Part shown: positions 24,556 through 32,441 of the stretch, piece by piece
Position numbering within the stretch: the first letter of the stretch is position 1
How the letters are laid out: each line of letters opens with the position of its first letter
Source: Bacillus sp. EB106-08-02-XG196
GTDB lineage: Bacteria > Bacillota > Bacilli > Bacillales > Cytobacillaceae
Direction of reading: 5' to 3'
NCBI RefSeq assembly: GCF_013396335.1
Contig: NZ_JABWSY010000008.1
Coordinates: 1-64,000 of the forward strand
Length of the DNA: 64,000 nucleotides
The notes under the pieces: generated by a model
The model's database searches: none
Told to the model about the DNA's origin: nothing
What the model saw: only the letters and a program-made list of their open reading frames with translations
Translations under genes and position numbers: made by a program

Positions 24556-25638
24556 TCATTTGGACTTGATGAAACTAATCATAAATAAAAGAGGAATATA
24601 GCCATATAGAAAAGTGAGACCGGAGTAACTTACAACTTTTTCTAACATTTGCTTAAAAAGGATATCCTCTGCGTTACTCGTAATGAAGAAATAACCAACA
24701 AGCAGGAAAAAGAGAATAAATGTTGGTGTTAGCTTTGTAAAGGTCAGTTTGATGATTCGAACGGATGACCACAAATACGTGCAAACGACTGGGATAAAAA
24801 CCAATAGCCATGTAAAGATGAAAATAAACTCAAATCGTTCTAGAAAAGGCAGCTGGATACTTTTAATCATGGTCAAGGTGGGCCACGATAAGTGTTGAAG
24901 TTTCCCTTGTGTGAAGTATACAAAAGTTAATACGGTGATAACTAGGTATAAGATTGTTGTGTAGAGCAAACCGTAATGTCCCCACTTACTAGACTTTATC
25001 CCGTTTTTAATAAAAGGAAAAAACACTAAGATCGTCTCTAAGCCCAAGTACATGAATCCACTTTCTTTTGCTGAGAGCAGATAGTCCTTGAAATCGTGAG
25101 TAAGGAAGGGTTTGATGTAGGTATAATCTACATTTCTAAATAAATAAATAAAAGATAGCGTCAAAAAGGTGGGGATGATAACCCCCCAAAACGCTATACC
25201 CGCAATTAATCGAAAACCGCCAGAAACAATATAGTACACACACAAACAGATAAGGAGAGATAGTTCCCAAGAAGCAATCCCATCGAACACCCAAATCTGG
25301 AGAATATCTATATAAGACTGGATGGCTGTTAGTCCTACCATTAAAAAATAAATGGCCACCAAAATGTTTAGAATGCCTCCTGCATATTTACCAAGTAAAT
25401 CAGTATGGAAGGATATGATATCGCCTCGGCTAGAATTTCTCATGATATGCATCATCATGAGGAAAATAATGTGTAAGCTTAAGCCCACTGCCAAAATCGA
25501 AACCCACGCATCCTGTCCTGCTCCTTTTGCAATTTCGGATTGAAATTTTAATACTCCAATGCCAGTTTGCGTCGCATGAATGAGGAAAAACATGAAATAG
25601 GGTGAAACCATTGTATTTTCCTTAACCTTTACTTGCAT
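24556..25638 (-). CDS. Spore germination permease-like protein (GerAB/GerB family)
   Basis: This 360-residue protein has about ten membrane helices of the endospore germination APC-superfamily type. The B subunit of GerA-type receptors binds the germinant and lies in the spore inner membrane. An early FFLIHATQTGIGVLKFQSEI (about residues 13-32) matches the family start. It is the third gene of a gerA-gerC-gerB operon, 19 bases after the C gene. A downstream ATG with a better ribosome site (10 residues in) is a possible start. Germinant specificity cannot be predicted by eye. Confidence 0.88.
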   Translation of the reverse strand: MQVKVKENTMVSPYFMFFLIHATQTGIGVLKFQSEIAKGAGQDAWVSILAVGLSLHIIFLMMMHIMRNSSRGDIISFHTDLLGKYAGGILNILVAIYFLMVGLTAIQSYIDILQIWVFDGIASWELSLLICLCVYYIVSGGFRLIAGIAFWGVIIPTFLTLSFIYLFRNVDYTYIKPFLTHDFKDYLLSAKESGFMYLGLETILVFFPFIKNGIKSSKWGHYGLLYTTILYLVITVLTFVYFTQGKLQHLSWPTLTMIKSIQLPFLERFEFIFIFTWLLVFIPVVCTYLWSSVRIIKLTFTKLTPTFILFFLLVGYFFITSNAEDILFKQMLEKVVSYSGLTFLYGYIPLLFMISFIKSK

Positions 25639-25657
25639 CCGTAATCATCCTTATTCG

Positions 25658-26755
25658 TTAAACATTTAAGCCTGAATTAATTATCTCTAAATGAACTTTT
25701 ACGTTAATGGGTAAACTAGGATACTTCTCATAAAACTTCTTTTCATTCCAAACCCTCATTTTGGACCTGACAATGTTACCAATCCCTAATGGGTCAACTT
25801 CCTTTTCCTTTAGTGTTACCAAAAGCCCGTCCACTCTTTTTTTCACTTCAGCTTCTATTAATTGCTTCAAAAGCTCATTTTCTTTTTCATTCGAAAGCTG
25901 AATCCATTCAGGATATTGACTTACTGTCCAACGTAATTTTAAGGTTAGATTCAACTCAGGATGATTCAAATTGGATTTTTTTATTTCCCATTTTTGACTG
26001 CTCTTATGACCACGAGTGATGATAGTGCCTTTTTTCCCCCTATGTTCTACATCCATCTTTAAGCTGCCTTCACCCCGTTTATTTTTAAGAGTCGAAAAAA
26101 TAAGCGTCTGTTCTTCATTTAACATAAGCTTTAGCTTGTCATCCTTAAAGATTCCAATGCCTTTCACCATCATCTTCATTTGGTCATCTATTGAAATCAC
26201 AGGAATATAGGCGTCCATTCCTTGCCCATAAAAATGATTTAAGAAGACATGAAGATTCGTTTTCGGTAAGTATTGCCTAGTCATATTATGCTGGATAATA
26301 TCAATTAAATTAAGCGAATCTCCCTTACTAAATTTCTTTAGAACAGACTCCGCTGAATGCTCAGAAACAGCCAGTTGAATACTAGTCCCAAGCTCTGGGT
26401 TAATAATAAATCGTTCGACCATATCACCAATACCAGACTCTGCATACTTCTTCCCTAACACAATCACTCTAATTTTTGCCAACTTAATAGGCGTGTCTGT
26501 ATGCTTATCTAATTTTTCGTAAAATAAATTTCCGGCAGGTGCTTTTTCTTTTATTAATTGAATATTATCCGAGTCTTTACTTTTCGTGTATTTCGGATAA
26601 AGTGCCGTCCCAACTAGCTGGTCCTCCTCTTTATCAAGCCCGAAGACATGAATCATGCTTACTTTATCAATGGTTCTCATTCTCGTACATCCCATCAGGC
26701 TGAATAAACATATAGATATCAAAAATAAGGTCTTTCTATTTCGCCTTTTTTTCAA
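25658..26755 (-). CDS. Ger(x)C family spore germination lipoprotein
   Basis: This protein of about 365 residues has a lipoprotein signal peptide: basic KKRRNRK, a hydrophobic stretch, and lipobox LMGC (about residues 19-22). The conserved GerC start MIHVFGLDKEED follows, then the three-domain GerC fold. C subunits are anchored by lipid to the outer face of the spore inner membrane. The TTG at 26755 has GTGGAG at proper spacing; the GTG at 26767 is a less likely start. It sits 25 bases after the A gene. Confidence 0.87.
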   Translation of the reverse strand: MKKRRNRKTLFLISICLFSLMGCTRMRTIDKVSMIHVFGLDKEEDQLVGTALYPKYTKSKDSDNIQLIKEKAPAGNLFYEKLDKHTDTPIKLAKIRVIVLGKKYAESGIGDMVERFIINPELGTSIQLAVSEHSAESVLKKFSKGDSLNLIDIIQHNMTRQYLPKTNLHVFLNHFYGQGMDAYIPVISIDDQMKMMVKGIGIFKDDKLKLMLNEEQTLIFSTLKNKRGEGSLKMDVEHRGKKGTIITRGHKSSQKWEIKKSNLNHPELNLTLKLRWTVSQYPEWIQLSNEKENELLKQLIEAEVKKRVDGLLVTLKEKEVDPLGIGNIVRSKMRVWNEKKFYEKYPSLPINVKVHLEIINSGLNV

Positions 26756-26780
26756 CTTTATCTCCACTTTCCTATAGGAG

Positions 26781-28301
26781 TTATTCGGAATTAAGACCTT
26801 CCTCAGGGTCTTGATTCATCTTGGCCTCATACTTTTTCATAGTAAGAGGTCTTAAAAAAGAGGGACGTTTATTCAAATTAGTAAACGGCGGTCTACTAAA
26901 AGAATGACCGATACCGCCTTTTCGATAGGGGTATAAAGGTAAAAAATAAGGATTACCCAAAGATTTTAGCCGCATTAAATGTCCAATTAAAAGAATGATT
27001 CCAATGTAAATACCAAATCCTCCATATAAAGCAGCAAGGAGAATAAAAGGATATCGAAGGATTCGAACAGCATTGGACATTTTATAAATGGGAGTCGTAA
27101 AGGACGACAATGCAGATAACGCCACGATGATTAATAAAATATTACTTGTTAAAGCTGCCTCAACGGTTGCCTGCCCAATAACAATTCCACCAACAATCCC
27201 GAGTGTTTGACCAATTTTTGTCGGCAGTCTAGCCCCCGCTTCTCTCAGAAATTCAATGGTTAATTCTAGAAACAAAACCTCCATTACGGGAGGAAATGGA
27301 ACATTCGCTCTTGAATAAACAATCGGTCCTAATAAATCCTTCGGTACTACCTCATAATGGTAGGTTATAATTGCCACATAAAAAGAAGTCGAAAAGATAG
27401 AAAACAACATCCCAATAATTCGGATGAGTTTAAAAAATGTGGCTACCACCCAAGGCAAATAATAATCTTCAGGGGAAGAGAAAAAGTCCATGATATTCGA
27501 TGGTCCCGTCACGACATAGCATGATTTATCACTTATGAGCGCCACATGCCCCTGAATTAATGAATAAACGGCTTTATCGACTCTCTCCGTGGTGATATAT
27601 AGTGGAAAAGGAGTACTACTATGATCCGATATCATTTGTTCCAATTGCGTGTTATCCAATAAGACATCAATATCAAGATCTGAAATCCGCTGCCTTACGG
27701 TCTTCACATATTCCGGATTTGTGATACCCTCTAAATAGGAAACCACAACCTTTGTTTTCGATCTCTTTCCAACCACAAACTCCTCAAAGATAAGATCAGA
27801 TGTCACGAGTTCACTTCTTAATAAGTGAAGATTCGTATTGAGGTCCTCGATAAACCCCGTTTTCGGACCAATGACACTAAACTCATTCTCTGTATCATTT
27901 GTTTCCCGCATGCCATAACGGGAATTATCCAAGCTAATAAGAACACAAGCCTGTTTATTTTCACTTAGTTGAATCATGACATGGCCTTCATGAAGACTCT
28001 TTTCTACCTCTTTTCCATCACTCGATACCTTAATACCTTCAATCGGTATAACACGCTTGATATCTTCCAGGTTATGGATGGATTCTATGTTTTCCATAAG
28101 GCATGGGAGGAGAGATTGATGAAATAAATCTATATTAATTAAAGTAGTGTAAAAACTAACTTGCACTCGATTGTTTGAATCAATCGGAGATAAACAAGAA
28201 AAGTCGCTAGATTTCTTTGCCTTTTCAAAAACCTCATCAATGGTTGTCAGCTGTGTATCATACGTACTCACGTTAGCTCGTTTGATTCTTTTCCTGAACA
28301 T
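26781..28301 (-). CDS. GerA family spore germination receptor A subunit
   Basis: This 506-residue protein has a large N-terminal cytoplasmic domain (about residues 1-240) with the signature SDLIFEEFVVGKRSKTKVVV (about 155-174). Four to five membrane helices (about 295-450) follow, including PFPPVMEVLFLELTIEFLREAG. The basic C-terminal tail has RPSFLRPLTMKK. It is the first gene of the A-C-B germinant receptor operon, behind a sigma-G-like promoter. No extra D subunit gene is present. Confidence 0.92.
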   Translation of the reverse strand: MFRKRIKRANVSTYDTQLTTIDEVFEKAKKSSDFSCLSPIDSNNRVQVSFYTTLINIDLFHQSLLPCLMENIESIHNLEDIKRVIPIEGIKVSSDGKEVEKSLHEGHVMIQLSENKQACVLISLDNSRYGMRETNDTENEFSVIGPKTGFIEDLNTNLHLLRSELVTSDLIFEEFVVGKRSKTKVVVSYLEGITNPEYVKTVRQRISDLDIDVLLDNTQLEQMISDHSSTPFPLYITTERVDKAVYSLIQGHVALISDKSCYVVTGPSNIMDFFSSPEDYYLPWVVATFFKLIRIIGMLFSIFSTSFYVAIITYHYEVVPKDLLGPIVYSRANVPFPPVMEVLFLELTIEFLREAGARLPTKIGQTLGIVGGIVIGQATVEAALTSNILLIIVALSALSSFTTPIYKMSNAVRILRYPFILLAALYGGFGIYIGIILLIGHLMRLKSLGNPYFLPLYPYRKGGIGHSFSRPPFTNLNKRPSFLRPLTMKKYEAKMNQDPEEGLNSE

Positions 28302-28343
28302 TTATCCACCAAATCCCAAATAAAATGTAAAACCACCCAATTT

Positions 28344-28373
28344 TAGTATGTTTCAACCAAGATAAATTATGTT
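28344..28373 (-). promoter_or_regulatory. Putative sigma-G (forespore) promoter of the ger operon
   Basis: The minus strand reads CATACTA (28344-28350), an exact sigma-G/sigma-F -10, 43 bp before the GerA start. A weak -35 AACATA (28368-28373) lies 17 bp upstream. Germinant receptor operons are sigma-G dependent in studied bacilli. Confidence 0.6.
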
Positions 28374-28385
28374 TTTATTTACATG

Positions 28386-28440
28386 ATCAAAAAAAAGCAC
28401 CCTTTCCTTCAAAAGGTTTGAAGGAAAGAGTGCTTTTGGG
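28386..28440 (-). terminator. Terminator after the dicarboxylate symporter
   Basis: A long stem AAGCACCCTTTCCTTCAAA ... TTTGAAGGAAAGAGTGCTT with an A run on the plus strand serves as the T run for the minus-strand transcript. Confidence 0.8.
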
Positions 28441-28449
28441 TACGGTATT

Positions 28450-29721
28450 TTATGCTGCTTTCTGAATGGAAGAAATATATTCTTTCCCTTTTTTAGAATC
28501 AAATCTACCTTCCCATTTTGACATTACGATGGCTGCTAGTGAGTTTCCGATTACGTTAACTACGGTACGAGCCATATCTAGAATTCTATCGATACCTGCG
28601 ATGAACGCTAGGCCTTCCAGCGGAATGCCTACTGTTCCTAATGTAGCTAATAGGACAACAAAGGAAACGCCTGGTACTCCAGCAATGCCTTTAGAGGTAA
28701 CCATTAACACTAACATTAAGGAAATTTGCTGTGAAATACTTAGATCGATTCCATACATTTGTGCGATAAAAATAGCGGCTAGTGCTTGATACAGCGTAGA
28801 ACCGTCTAAGTTAAAGGAATAACCTGTAGGCACGACAAAAGAAACAACGTCTTTTGGACATCCGTATTTCTCCATTTTTTCCATCACTTTTGGTAAGACG
28901 GTTTCTGAACTAGCTGTAGAATAGGCCAAAATCAGTTCGTCTTTTAAAATCTTTACAAGATGAAGTAAACTCGCTCCACATAACTTCGCAATACCACCTA
29001 AAATAACAATGATAAAGAATATCATGGTTCCATATACGCTAATCACTAATTTACCCAGCGGAATTAACGACTCTACACCAAATTTTGAAACGGTTACACC
29101 TATTAAGGCAAATACGCCAAATGGGGCAAATTTCATAATCTGATTGGTTACCCAGAACATTGCATCTGCTGTACCCTGGAAGAACGCCAGAACCGGTTTT
29201 CCTTTTTCACCGATGGCCGCAATTCCTAAACCGAACATAACAGCAAAGAAAATGATGGCAAGCATGTCCCCTCTTGCTAAAGCATCGATGATATTACTCG
29301 GAATAATATTGACAAAGGTATCAGCAAAACTATGACTAGTTGCTTCACTTGTTGCATCCACATACTTTTGAATATCACCTTTTGCCAGCTTCGACATATC
29401 CACGCCTACTCCAGGCTTGAATATATTCGCTGCAAATAATCCTACAAGAATCGCGATCGTTGTAACGATTTCAAAATAAAGAATGGTCTTCCCGCCGAGT
29501 TTCCCTAACTTTTTCATATCCCCGGTTCCTGCAACCCCAAGAATAAGCGTAGAAATAACGATTGGAACGACAATCATTTTTATCAAGCGGATAAAGATAT
29601 CCCCAACCGGCTGTAAATAGGTACTAACCGCAGGGTTTCCGTAAAAAATGGCTCCAACAATAATCCCCAAAACCAACCCGACAAGAATTTGATACGCTAA
29701 ACCAAATTTAATCTTCTTCAT
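28450..29721 (-). CDS. Dicarboxylate/amino acid:cation symporter (DAACS; DctP/GltP-like)
   Basis: This 423-residue Na+/H+-coupled carrier of C4-dicarboxylates or glutamate has eight helices plus hairpins. Visible motifs are the Ser-rich hairpin AYSTASSETVLPKVMEKMEKYG (about residues 270-291), then PTGYSFNLDGSTLYQ (about 304-318) and GIAGVPGVSFVVLLATLG (about 345-362). An Arg near the end (GIDRILDMARTVVNVIGN) is typical of acidic-substrate carriers. A cre-like site lies upstream, and a two-component system on the same strand follows the pattern of carrier plus sensor. Confidence 0.88.
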   Translation of the reverse strand: MKKIKFGLAYQILVGLVLGIIVGAIFYGNPAVSTYLQPVGDIFIRLIKMIVVPIVISTLILGVAGTGDMKKLGKLGGKTILYFEIVTTIAILVGLFAANIFKPGVGVDMSKLAKGDIQKYVDATSEATSHSFADTFVNIIPSNIIDALARGDMLAIIFFAVMFGLGIAAIGEKGKPVLAFFQGTADAMFWVTNQIMKFAPFGVFALIGVTVSKFGVESLIPLGKLVISVYGTMIFFIIVILGGIAKLCGASLLHLVKILKDELILAYSTASSETVLPKVMEKMEKYGCPKDVVSFVVPTGYSFNLDGSTLYQALAAIFIAQMYGIDLSISQQISLMLVLMVTSKGIAGVPGVSFVVLLATLGTVGIPLEGLAFIAGIDRILDMARTVVNVIGNSLAAIVMSKWEGRFDSKKGKEYISSIQKAA

Positions 29722-29746
29722 TTAATAGCCTCCCCTTATTTTCTTA

Positions 29747-29760
29747 TGAAAGCGCTTCAG
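29747..29760 (-). promoter_or_regulatory. cre-like CcpA site upstream of the symporter
   Basis: TGAAAGCGCTTCA forms a near-perfect palindrome around CG, 26 bp before the start codon. This fits catabolite repression of dicarboxylate uptake. It is a match by eye only. Confidence 0.5.
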
Positions 29761-29870
29761 TAATTTTCTGTAAATTATAAAATGTAAGATAATGATACAG
29801 GCAACTTATTAAATCCTACGAAATCCGACATGAGTGAATAAATTTGTAATCTTATTTTAATTTCCAGATA

Positions 29871-29912
29871 AAAAAATCCCTTCTCTTTCTAAAGAGCTGG
29901 GAAAGGATTTTC
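29871..29912 (-). terminator. Terminator after the response regulator gene
   Basis: Imperfect stem AAATCCCTTCTC ... GGGAAAGGATTT with an A run on the plus strand, directly after the stop codon of the response regulator. Confidence 0.65.
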
Positions 29913-30794
29913 TTATGAAGGTTGATTATATTTTTCTGCCGTATCAAGGTATAAGACTTGGAGGAACTTTTTTATATTAATTTTTACTTTCGATGTACCA
30001 GTAGTATCTGAATCTATTTCTTTCATCCGCACTCTTATTTCTTGAAAATCGAAATAACGGGGTGCATAGTATTCAAATTTGGGGTTGGTATAATCGAAGG
30101 TTCCTAACGAAGCTAAGTTGTTAAGTGCTGCCATAATGGCTCTGCGGATACGCTGTTCAATTGATTTCGTTTCCTTTTTAACATCTTTTTGAGAGCTGCA
30201 AATGTTTTCGTATAATTCCTTAAGAGGGGGCAATAATGCAGCGGAATCTTTACGCTTTAGTAAAAACTCCATCATCAATACCATATCCTCACTGCCTGCT
30301 TCGCCAATAATACCCATTTCATTTAATATGGAATGGACGATTTCTTTTACATTTCGTTGTTTTGGGGTCACCTTTTCTGAACCCACGTAGGCCAGCGATT
30401 CACGGATGGCCATTAACGATTGTTTTAGGCGGAATTGCTCGGAAGTTTTTTTCAGAATGCTTTGGACTTCTAACCGATTGATCGGTTTATGAATAAAGAA
30501 CTCAATTCCCTTTTCATAGGCTTCCCCCACCATTTCCTTATTGACTACTTGAGAAATCATGATGAATTGCCCTTGAAACCCTCGTTGTCGCAAACTTTCA
30601 ATCGTTTCAATTCCGTCCAGTTTTGGCATTAAAAAGTCGATTAAGACCACATCAGGATGGATCGAAAGGATGGGTGATAGGGAATCAACTCCAGAACCGG
30701 CTTCGCCAACTACGACTCCAAGGCTGCCCTCTGTAATGATTTTCTCTAGCATTCTGCGACTTGCTGTATCATCGTCTACAATAAAATAGCGCAT
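29913..30794 (-). CDS. Response regulator with YcbB/GlnL-type output domain
   Basis: This 293-residue protein has an N-terminal receiver domain (residues 1-120) with the phosphoacceptor Asp in VLIDFLMPKLDG (about 55) and the Lys in FIHKP (about 104). The C-terminal YcbB-type helical DNA-binding domain (about 135-285) carries SIEQRIRRAIMAALNNLASLG. In B. subtilis the related GlnL, with GlnK, controls glutamine uptake and use. Here it most likely controls the adjacent dicarboxylate/glutamate symporter. It starts six bases after the kinase gene. Confidence 0.85.
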   Translation of the reverse strand: MRYFIVDDDTASRRMLEKIITEGSLGVVVGEAGSGVDSLSPILSIHPDVVLIDFLMPKLDGIETIESLRQRGFQGQFIMISQVVNKEMVGEAYEKGIEFFIHKPINRLEVQSILKKTSEQFRLKQSLMAIRESLAYVGSEKVTPKQRNVKEIVHSILNEMGIIGEAGSEDMVLMMEFLLKRKDSAALLPPLKELYENICSSQKDVKKETKSIEQRIRRAIMAALNNLASLGTFDYTNPKFEYYAPRYFDFQEIRVRMKEIDSDTTGTSKVKINIKKFLQVLYLDTAEKYNQPS

Positions 30795-30800
30795 GTTCCT

Positions 30801-32081
30801 TCACCTCTTCCTAATGTTTTCAGCAGGCAGCAGAATTCGAAAGGTCGTCCCTTCTTCTGTCTGTGATTCTACTTTAATTTGGCCGTGAAGCGTATGTACA
30901 ATTTCATCGACATGTGAAAGACCAATGCCTGTTGCCGCAACTCCATGATCATTGAATTTAGTTGTATAGCCCGGTTCAAAGATGATGGATAAATCCTTCT
31001 CGTGAATTCCACTTCCGGAATCTTTTATGATGAATGAAATGTACTCCTCAGATTCCTCATTTATTTCAATATCAATTTTCCCTTTTTCCGAAATGGCTTC
31101 AACAGCATTAGCAGTCAGATTATTCAATAATGCCAGCAGTTGGATTTGTTGATGCGTGAGAAAATCAGTGGTCATTTTTAGATTAAAAAAGATTTTCTTC
31201 CCTAACATACCACTATATTTTTCATTCGCTGAAACCACAAATCCTAGAACATCAGATAGAAAAAGGTCATCGTTACCTTTTTGAATCGTTATTTTTGAGA
31301 GACCTGAAAGAATTCGCTGTGAATCTTTTTTCACTTCATGTATTTCTTGAGCGATGAGCAAGGCTTGTACACTTAACTCAACCTGATTGCTCTTCTTTAA
31401 TTTTCGATATAATTCATGGCTAGATGCCGTAATTTGTTCGATATGATTCAGTGATTTCTGTAAATAGAGGGTCTCTGAATATAATTCCGAACCAACCTCA
31501 AGCATTTCCTGCATTCGCCTTTTTTGTTCTGAAACCGTGATGGAGCTATAAATTCCCACGACAAAGTAACTGCGAAGTAAGGCAACTCCAAATAATAATG
31601 CCAATTCCTGAAAACCTAAATTTGCATGGTTTAAGAACAAGGAACGCACGATGTGCTCTGCACCGTTTCCGATAAACTCGATACCTGCAGCAAAAGAGCC
31701 TAGGAGAAGGGGAAACGTTTTGTATTTCTCTATTTTAATGATGCTAAGACCCAGTCCAAATAAGAAGTAAAACAGAAATGCAGGCAGATGATGCTTGATG
31801 CTTGCAAGGAACTGTTCAGGCTCTACCATGATATCAGCTAGAATCCGAAAACAAACGACGAACAAACCCGTGAAAATCCCCGTTCGAACCAATGATGCCG
31901 GGGGATGAATAAGAATAATTAGAAAAAAGGTGATACTCCCTAATCCAAACCGAAAAGCCTCTCCATTGAAGGGAGTCACTTTAATTTCACTGGCGAGTGC
32001 TGTTAAAAGAGCCGTAAGAAGTAACGAAACCCATTTAGACTTAGTAAAAAACAACTGAAAAAAGGAATAGGAAGAAAACAT
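30801..32081 (-). CDS. Membrane sensor histidine kinase, GlnK-like
   Basis: This 426-residue protein has six or so membrane helices in the first 190 residues and a helical dimerisation region (about 195-290). A C-terminal HATPase_c domain follows (N box LLALLNNLTANAVEA about 325, G1 DSGSGIHEKDL, G2 GIGLSHVDEIVHTLHG). The usual HExxN/P H-box is not evident, as in the GlnK/YcbA group. It is the partner of the response regulator directly downstream. GAGGAG precedes the ATG. Confidence 0.85.
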   Translation of the reverse strand: MFSSYSFFQLFFTKSKWVSLLLTALLTALASEIKVTPFNGEAFRFGLGSITFFLIILIHPPASLVRTGIFTGLFVVCFRILADIMVEPEQFLASIKHHLPAFLFYFLFGLGLSIIKIEKYKTFPLLLGSFAAGIEFIGNGAEHIVRSLFLNHANLGFQELALLFGVALLRSYFVVGIYSSITVSEQKRRMQEMLEVGSELYSETLYLQKSLNHIEQITASSHELYRKLKKSNQVELSVQALLIAQEIHEVKKDSQRILSGLSKITIQKGNDDLFLSDVLGFVVSANEKYSGMLGKKIFFNLKMTTDFLTHQQIQLLALLNNLTANAVEAISEKGKIDIEINEESEEYISFIIKDSGSGIHEKDLSIIFEPGYTTKFNDHGVAATGIGLSHVDEIVHTLHGQIKVESQTEEGTTFRILLPAENIRKR

Positions 32082-32160
32082 TTATGACTCCTCTAAAGAA
32101 TAATGGTTTAATGAATACAATAAATATTCTAGACAAAAAAGATAAGCTAGACAAGGAAAA

Positions 32161-32210
32161 CCATGGGGAAGGTTCTGCTGGCAAAAAAAGCCGGCGAACC
32201 GTCCCCATGG
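32161..32210. repeat. REP-like element, short form, copy 5
   Basis: CCATGGGGAAGGTTCTGCTGGC and the inverted GCCGGCGAACCGTCCCCATGG form a near-continuous hairpin with an A-rich loop. One arm has A in place of C in the core. It lies upstream of the divergent kinase gene rather than at a gene end. Confidence 0.8.
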
Positions 32211-32247
32211 ACCTTGTAGTTTGACTGAATTTATTGTATATTGAAAA

Positions 32248-32261
32248 TGCAAGCGTTTGCA
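32248..32261 (+). promoter_or_regulatory. LacI-type (MalR/CcpA-like) operator, distal
   Basis: TGCAAGCGTTTGCA is a near-perfect palindrome around CG, the form bound by LacI-family regulators such as MalR. A second copy lies about 150 bp downstream, just before the amylopullulanase ribosome site. Confidence 0.65.
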
Positions 32262-32398
32262 CTAAGTGTTTTACTCATTTGTAAGCAATTTCTATCGAGA
32301 GATTAATAGACTGGAAGTTTCTGCATTATAGAGACTTACCTGTTAATTGACTCTTTATGGAAAGTTGCACAAAATAACGCTTCTTTTTTTACACACTT

Positions 32399-32414
32399 GC
32401 GCAAGCGTTTGCAC
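32399..32414 (+). promoter_or_regulatory. LacI-type (MalR/CcpA-like) operator, proximal
   Basis: GCGCAAGCGTTTGCAC lies 28 bp before the amylopullulanase start. It shares the 12-mer GCAAGCGTTTGC with the distal site, so looping between the two is possible. No regulator gene for it lies in the window. The rest of the 32082-32441 gap is AT-rich and shows no clear -35/-10 pair. Confidence 0.7.
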
Positions 32415-32441
32415 AAAAAGTAAAAGGGGGTAATCCTGTCA

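Noticed and set aside
24556-28301. Ger operon as part of a mobile tetracistronic germination transposon
   Set aside because: No fourth subunit, recombinase or flanking repeat is seen beyond the REP at one end.
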